This document shows positions 6,345 to 9,720 of a stretch of DNA of 9,720 nt, piece by piece. Each line of letters starts with the position of its first letter. Positions within the stretch are counted from its first letter, which is position 1. Source of the DNA: Armatimonadota bacterium. GTDB lineage: Bacteria > Armatimonadota > Zipacnadia > Zipacnadales > FEN-943. Both the position numbers and the translations under genes were made by a program. The notes under the pieces are model-generated. The model saw nothing but the letters and a program-made list of their open reading frames with translations, had not been told where the DNA came from and searched no databases. The stretch covers positions 1 to 9,720 of the forward strand of contig JAKORR010000970.1 in NCBI GenBank assembly GCA_029777735.1. The letters run 5' to 3'.

Positions 6345-7359
6345 CGAATCCGGCTGTCGCGCCCTCACGGCTGGGGTCTTTGTCGCCCTCGGCCTATCGC
6401 TGACGCTCGCAGGCGTCGGCTGTAGTGGGGGCAGAGCGATAGCACGTGTCAACGGCAAACCCGTCACTGAGACGCAGTGGATGGAGGCAATGATTCGGGA
6501 ATATGGGCCGAGCGAGCTTTTGGGCCTGATCGACGAGGTCATCATTCGACAGGAAGCTACGCGACTGGGCATCAAGGCCGACGAGCAGGACGTGAGGGCG
6601 AAGATCGACGAGCTTGCTTCCCTGGCCGGCTCTCGCGACGAACTCGGCAAGCGCCTTGAGCAGCTTCACATGACAATGGATGATCTCGGGAAGCGGGCTG
6701 AGGTGTTGGTGCTGCTGGATAAGCTGGTGCGCAGCCGGATCAAGGTGGACGATGCCCAAATCGTGGCCTACTATCGCCAGCACGCGAGGGAATTCACTCA
6801 CGAGCCGAGGGTCCGCGCGCGTATCATGCTCTTTGCGAGCAAGGAAAACGCAGAGGCGGTAGCCGAGGCCTTGAAGGCCGGCGGCGACTTCGCGGGATTG
6901 GCCAAGGAGCTCTCCGAGGACCCAGGCACCAAGAGCGACGGCGGCGACACGGGCTGGGTCGAGGAACACGACTATGCTCCGGCGATAAGCAAAGTTCTCT
7001 TTGCCCTCAAGCCGGGCCAGACCAGCCTGCCCTTCCAGGGGCCTGACGGCTGGTACATCGTGCGCGTGGAGGCGACACGCCCCGCGGGCCTTGTGCCTCT
7101 GGCCGAGGTCCGCGAGCAGATCGAGAGGCGCCTGATACAGGAGCGGATGATGTCCGAGCGCGCTCACTGGCTGATCGAGCAGCGCAGAAAGGCCGTCTTG
7201 GTCATCAAGGATCGGCGGCTAGCGGAGGGCGTGCGTGACCTTTTGACGAAGGCGCCGCCCCCTAACCCAGTGCCAGGTCTCATGATGCCCGACAGCTTGT
7301 TCATGGATGCCTTGCAGGCCGGCTTGAGGGGGAAGCCGCTATCCCTAGAGGCACTGTAG
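6328..7359 (+). CDS. Parvulin-like (SurA/PrsA-type) lipoprotein, possibly inactive as isomerase
   Basis: This is a probable exported chaperone of the SurA/PrsA/PpiC type. I start it at TTG 6328 because GGAGG (6314-6318) lies 9 nt upstream; longer in-frame starts from 6235 give a non-signal N-terminus. The resulting 343-aa protein opens with a short n-region, a hydrophobic core (13-28) and Cys32 in AGVGC, a lipobox-like site with Gly rather than Leu at -3. A SurA-N-like helical region (about 36-158) contains VNGKPVTETQW and the IDEVIIRQEA helix. A parvulin domain follows at about 159-250, with LSEDPGTKSDGGDTGWV at 195-211. The usual active-site His of the first strand is Ile166 (RARIML), and that of the last strand is Tyr243 (GWYIV). 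Prolyl isomerase activity is therefore doubtful. A long charged helix and a Pro-rich tail end the protein. It overlaps the preceding gene by 17 nt. Confidence 0.85.
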   Translation: MVPIADESGCRALTAGVFVALGLSLTLAGVGCSGGRAIARVNGKPVTETQWMEAMIREYGPSELLGLIDEVIIRQEATRLGIKADEQDVRAKIDELASLAGSRDELGKRLEQLHMTMDDLGKRAEVLVLLDKLVRSRIKVDDAQIVAYYRQHAREFTHEPRVRARIMLFASKENAEAVAEALKAGGDFAGLAKELSEDPGTKSDGGDTGWVEEHDYAPAISKVLFALKPGQTSLPFQGPDGWYIVRVEATRPAGLVPLAEVREQIERRLIQERMMSERAHWLIEQRRKAVLVIKDRRLAEGVRDLLTKAPPPNPVPGLMMPDSLFMDALQAGLRGKPLSLEAL

Positions 7360-7391
7360 ATAGCCGCTCTCGTCGGGTGGCTGATGCGAAG

Positions 7392-8615
7392 ATGACTGGC
7401 TATTGTCTCAGGATCCTCGCCTTTGATTCCCTCACCGATGTTGACGTTCGGGCTGAGCTGGCACGGCTGGGCGTGGACGCAGCCGATATTGGGCAAGTGC
7501 AACGTGGGGTCACTTGGCGCGTGCTCTGCGTTGAAGACGTGGCTGATGCTGAGGCGGCAGTCCTAGCTGTGGCGAGCGCGGCCGCCGGGAGCCGGTTCGT
7601 GCGCGCGGCAGAAGCTGCCAAGCCAGGGGGCTCTCGGCGGCCCGCATTGCTGGCCGGCACGTCGGCTCAGTACGACCTGCTCGTGGCTCGACTGAAAGAG
7701 CATAGCGCGGAGGCAGCGGTGCTTGCAGACCACATCGACAGAACCCTGCGGGCCTTCGAGGGCGTGGCCTCAGTCCCTTGGGTCTGCCGCAGCAAGCGCA
7801 TCGCGATCGACAGTCACACGGTGATCATGGGCATTGTCAATCTCACTGAGGACTCCTTTTCGGGCGACGGGCTGGGCGGTCAGGTCGATGCAGCGGTGCA
7901 GCGCGGCCTGGAGTTTCTTAAGGCGGGCGCTGAGATTCTGGACCTGGGGGCCGAATCGACGCGTCCTGGCAGCCTGCCCGTACCCGCCGACCAGGAGATT
8001 GCTCGCCTTGCGCCGGTAGTCCGAGAGCTGGTCGCCGCAACAGATGTCCCTATCTCTGTGGACACACAGAAGCCTGAGGTGGCACGTGTGGCGTTGGAGC
8101 TGGGCGCGTCGATTGTCAACGACATAAGCGGCCTACGCTCGCCGGGCATGATCGAGACTGTGGCCGAGTATGGCGCGGGTGCGGTCATCATGCATATGCT
8201 GGGCGAGCCGAGGACTATGCAGGTAGCGCCCCACTATGATAACCTAATGGGTAAGGTCTTTTCCTTTCTAACTGAGCGCTTGGAGGCAGCCGTTGAGGCA
8301 GGAATAGAGGAGGAGGCCTTGGCCGTCGACCCCGGCTTTGGGTTTGGCAAGACCGTCAACCATAACCTCGAAATACTGCGACGCCTCCGGGAGCTGCACT
8401 CTTTGGGACGGCCGGTGGTCCTGGGTACCTCGCGCAAGTCCACTATCGGCAAGGTGCTCGGCCGTCCGCCAGAGGAGCGGCTGATGGGCACAGCGGCCAC
8501 TTGCGCCCTGGGGATAGCGAACGGAGCTCATGTTCTGAGGGTACACGACGTCCCTGAGATGGTTCAGGTGGCAGCGATGACCGACGCCGTGCTCAGGGGC
8601 TGGGACCAAGAATGA
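7392..8615 (+). CDS. folP: Dihydropteroate synthase, long form
   Basis: The enzyme joins 6-hydroxymethyl-7,8-dihydropterin diphosphate to p-aminobenzoate to give dihydropteroate, and is the sulfonamide target. I use ATG 7392 (407 aa), with GGTGG 11 nt upstream. GTG 7377 (five residues longer) has no visible SD. Residues 1 to about 130 form an extra N-terminal domain seen in long bacterial DHPS. The TIM barrel follows: MGIVNLTEDSFSGDG at 146-160 (loop 1), DLGAESTRPG at 184-193 (loop 2), SVDTQKPE at 222-229, NDISGL at 243-248, DPGFGFGK at 313-320, GTSRKS at 345-350 and RVHDV at 383-387. The substrate-binding Asn, Asp, Lys and Arg of these motifs are in place. One change stands out: E153 replaces the usual Pro in NxTPDSFS. 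The gene lies 32 nt after the lipoprotein gene and overlaps the next gene by ATGA. Confidence 0.95.
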   Translation: MTGYCLRILAFDSLTDVDVRAELARLGVDAADIGQVQRGVTWRVLCVEDVADAEAAVLAVASAAAGSRFVRAAEAAKPGGSRRPALLAGTSAQYDLLVARLKEHSAEAAVLADHIDRTLRAFEGVASVPWVCRSKRIAIDSHTVIMGIVNLTEDSFSGDGLGGQVDAAVQRGLEFLKAGAEILDLGAESTRPGSLPVPADQEIARLAPVVRELVAATDVPISVDTQKPEVARVALELGASIVNDISGLRSPGMIETVAEYGAGAVIMHMLGEPRTMQVAPHYDNLMGKVFSFLTERLEAAVEAGIEEEALAVDPGFGFGKTVNHNLEILRRLRELHSLGRPVVLGTSRKSTIGKVLGRPPEERLMGTAATCALGIANGAHVLRVHDVPEMVQVAAMTDAVLRGWDQE

Positions 8616-9214
8616 GGCTTACTGAGGAGCAACGCAAGCGCAGCCTGCGTGTGGCTGCTCTGACGCGTCGAGACCGACTGACTCAGAGAGAGCTTGAGGA
8701 GAAGAGTGCTGAAATAGCGCGCCGGGTGATGGGCCTGCGGGAGTGGCGCGAGGCCACGACGGTGTTGGGTTACTATGCTTTTGACAGCGAAGTGCGAACC
8801 AAGGAGCTGCTGGAGCGAGCGTTGGCAGAGGGCAGACGCGTAGCGTTGCCACGTACGAACAAGGCGGAGGGTGTCCTGGAGCTGTACTTCGTCCCGTGTC
8901 TGGACGGCTACTGGCTGGCCCCGGGCGCGTGGCAGATCCAGGAACCTGTTCCGGGACGATGCGAACGCGCGATGCCGGACCAAGTGGACCTCATCCTTGT
9001 GCCCGGTGTGGCCTTCGACGCATCGGGCGGGCGCCTGGGCTATGGCGGCGGTTACTATGACCGTCTACTTCACTCCCTGAGACCTGACCAACAGCAGAGG
9101 GTCATTGGCCTGGCCTTTGAGGATCAGATGGTTGACGACGTGCCACTAAGCTTCTTCGACTTCCGTGTTCCGATTATAGTCACCAATAGGCGCTTAATCG
9201 TAAACTTTCGGTGA
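8612..9214 (+). CDS. 5-formyltetrahydrofolate cyclo-ligase
   Basis: This enzyme (methenyltetrahydrofolate synthetase) uses ATP to turn 5-formyl-THF into 5,10-methenyl-THF, returning an otherwise idle folate to the one-carbon pool. The 200-aa length is typical. The N-terminal basic helix (KRSLRVAALTRRDRL, 9-23) fits the family's R/K-rich ATP-contacting start. YYAFDSEVRTKELLERAL (54-71) matches the substrate-site helix region. The signature PGVAFD (131-136) plus GGRLGYGGGYYDR (139-151) is clear. Its ATG lies within the folP stop (ATGA), so the two folate enzymes are probably translated in a coupled way. Several symbols are used for this family (ygfA, fthC, yqgN), so I give none. Confidence 0.94.
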   Translation: MRLTEEQRKRSLRVAALTRRDRLTQRELEEKSAEIARRVMGLREWREATTVLGYYAFDSEVRTKELLERALAEGRRVALPRTNKAEGVLELYFVPCLDGYWLAPGAWQIQEPVPGRCERAMPDQVDLILVPGVAFDASGGRLGYGGGYYDRLLHSLRPDQQQRVIGLAFEDQMVDDVPLSFFDFRVPIIVTNRRLIVNFR

Positions 9215-9306
9215 GGCTACGGGCCGGCCGGATGTAGGCCTGAGTGCTCGGCATGGGCAAGCCGCGCAGACCGCTGGACGAGGCTACAAGGAGTGAGGGC
9301 GAGAAT
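9215..9306 (+). other. Short gap before the GHMP kinase gene
   Basis: This 92-nt spacer contains a GGCCGGCC palindrome (9222-9229) but no T-tract, so no intrinsic terminator is supported and read-through is plausible. AAGGAG (9288-9293) and GAGGG (9295-9299) are SD candidates for ATG 9307. An in-frame ATG at 9253 would extend the next protein by 18 residues, but it has no good SD. Confidence 0.4.
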
Positions 9307-9720
9307 ATGGTCCATGTCTCCGCTCCTGGCCGGGGCGGGATAATTGGCAATCCCTCGGATATCTACGGCGGTAGTGTCGTGTCCTGTACCATACCTGAGC
9401 GGGCCGAGGTGGTGGTGTGCTCCAGCCCGAAGCTCATTTTCGACGTCTACGGTCAATACCAGGTGGTCGAGGACGAGGGCGGCCTCGCCTTCGACGACGA
9501 CTTGCACTTCCTTAACGTAGCGAAGGCCGTATGGCGCTACCTGTGCAAATCGTCCCTTGCTAAGGAAGGGAGAATAGACCCGAAGGCCACCTTTATACTT
9601 CGGGCCGAAAGCAGCATTCCGCTTAAGGCGGGTTGCGCCGGCTCCACGGCAGTGCTCATGTGCTGTCTGGCAGGGCTACTGGAGCACTTCGGTGTGCAGG
9701 TGGGAGTGTATGAACTAGCC
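9307..9720 (+). CDS. GHMP-family sugar kinase, glucuronokinase-like (partial, runs off the window)
   Basis: The frame stays open for 138 codons to the window edge, so only the N-terminal part is present. GHMP kinases phosphorylate small metabolites such as galactose, homoserine, mevalonate and uronic acids. Motif 1, APGRGGIIGNPSDIYGG at 6-22, closely resembles the GNPSD-containing motif that I recall from glucuronokinases and related sugar-1-kinases. The phosphate-binding loop is IPLKAGCAGSTAVLM at 104-118, where most GHMP kinases have PxGxGLGSSAA, so a Cys and a Thr replace common Leu/Ser positions. Several cysteines surround this loop (C110, C119, C120). The start ATG has GAGGG 7 nt upstream; ATG 9253 is an alternative. 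A sugar-1-phosphate product would suit a nucleotidyltransferase partner, but none lies in the window. The substrate is inference. Confidence 0.85.
   Translation, partial: MVHVSAPGRGGIIGNPSDIYGGSVVSCTIPERAEVVVCSSPKLIFDVYGQYQVVEDEGGLAFDDDLHFLNVAKAVWRYLCKSSLAKEGRIDPKATFILRAESSIPLKAGCAGSTAVLMCCLAGLLEHFGVQVGVYELA

Noticed and set aside
6394..7167. Minus-strand open frame of 257 aa
   Set aside because: It is fully antisense to the parvulin-like lipoprotein gene, which has clear family motifs and a signal peptide.

Overview
This is a GC-rich bacterial window in which every supported gene lies on the plus strand. Many starts are TTG or GTG with good Shine-Dalgarno (SD) sequences. All recognisable genes are housekeeping or metabolic: a ribosomal protein S5, arginine, pyrimidine and folate biosynthesis, a parvulin-type lipoprotein, and sugar-related enzymes. 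I see no tRNA, rRNA, insertion sequence, phage gene or CRISPR array. The lineage cannot be fixed from the sequence. A class 1B dihydroorotate dehydrogenase with its PyrK partner, a long-form dihydropteroate synthase and an S5 gene outside its usual operon suggest a deep-branching bacterial phylum (an Armatimonadota-like or Firmicutes-like gene set), but this is a guess.

Layout. Positions 1-311 hold no convincing gene. They do carry a palindrome, a good sigma-70-like promoter and a leader hairpin in front of rpsE (312-929, TTG start), which encodes S5 with an acidic C-terminal tail. A 189-nt gap follows, with a 15-bp stem-loop and a possible -10 box. Next comes a compact biosynthetic run: argH (1119-2648), then pyrK (2651-3445) and pyrD (3442-4365), nearly or actually overlapping. 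Arginine and pyrimidine synthesis share carbamoyl phosphate, so the grouping makes metabolic sense.

After a 141-nt gap containing an AT-rich palindrome, a second run begins: a six-hairpin glycosidase-like protein (4507-5658), a cupin (5677-6039), an unrecognised 102-aa protein (6036-6344), a parvulin-like lipoprotein (6328-7359) and the folate pair folP (7392-8615) and 5-formyl-THF cyclo-ligase (8612-9214). Most junctions are overlaps or gaps under 35 nt, which suggests one transcript with translational coupling. The window ends inside a GHMP-family kinase (from 9307) whose first motif resembles glucuronokinases.

No clearly new system is visible. The observations most worth a second look are the S5 gene outside the spc operon with altered conserved positions, the parvulin domain that appears to lack both active-site histidines, the unknown 102-aa protein in a coupled sugar-enzyme/folate cluster, and the Pro-to-Glu change in loop 1 of dihydropteroate synthase.
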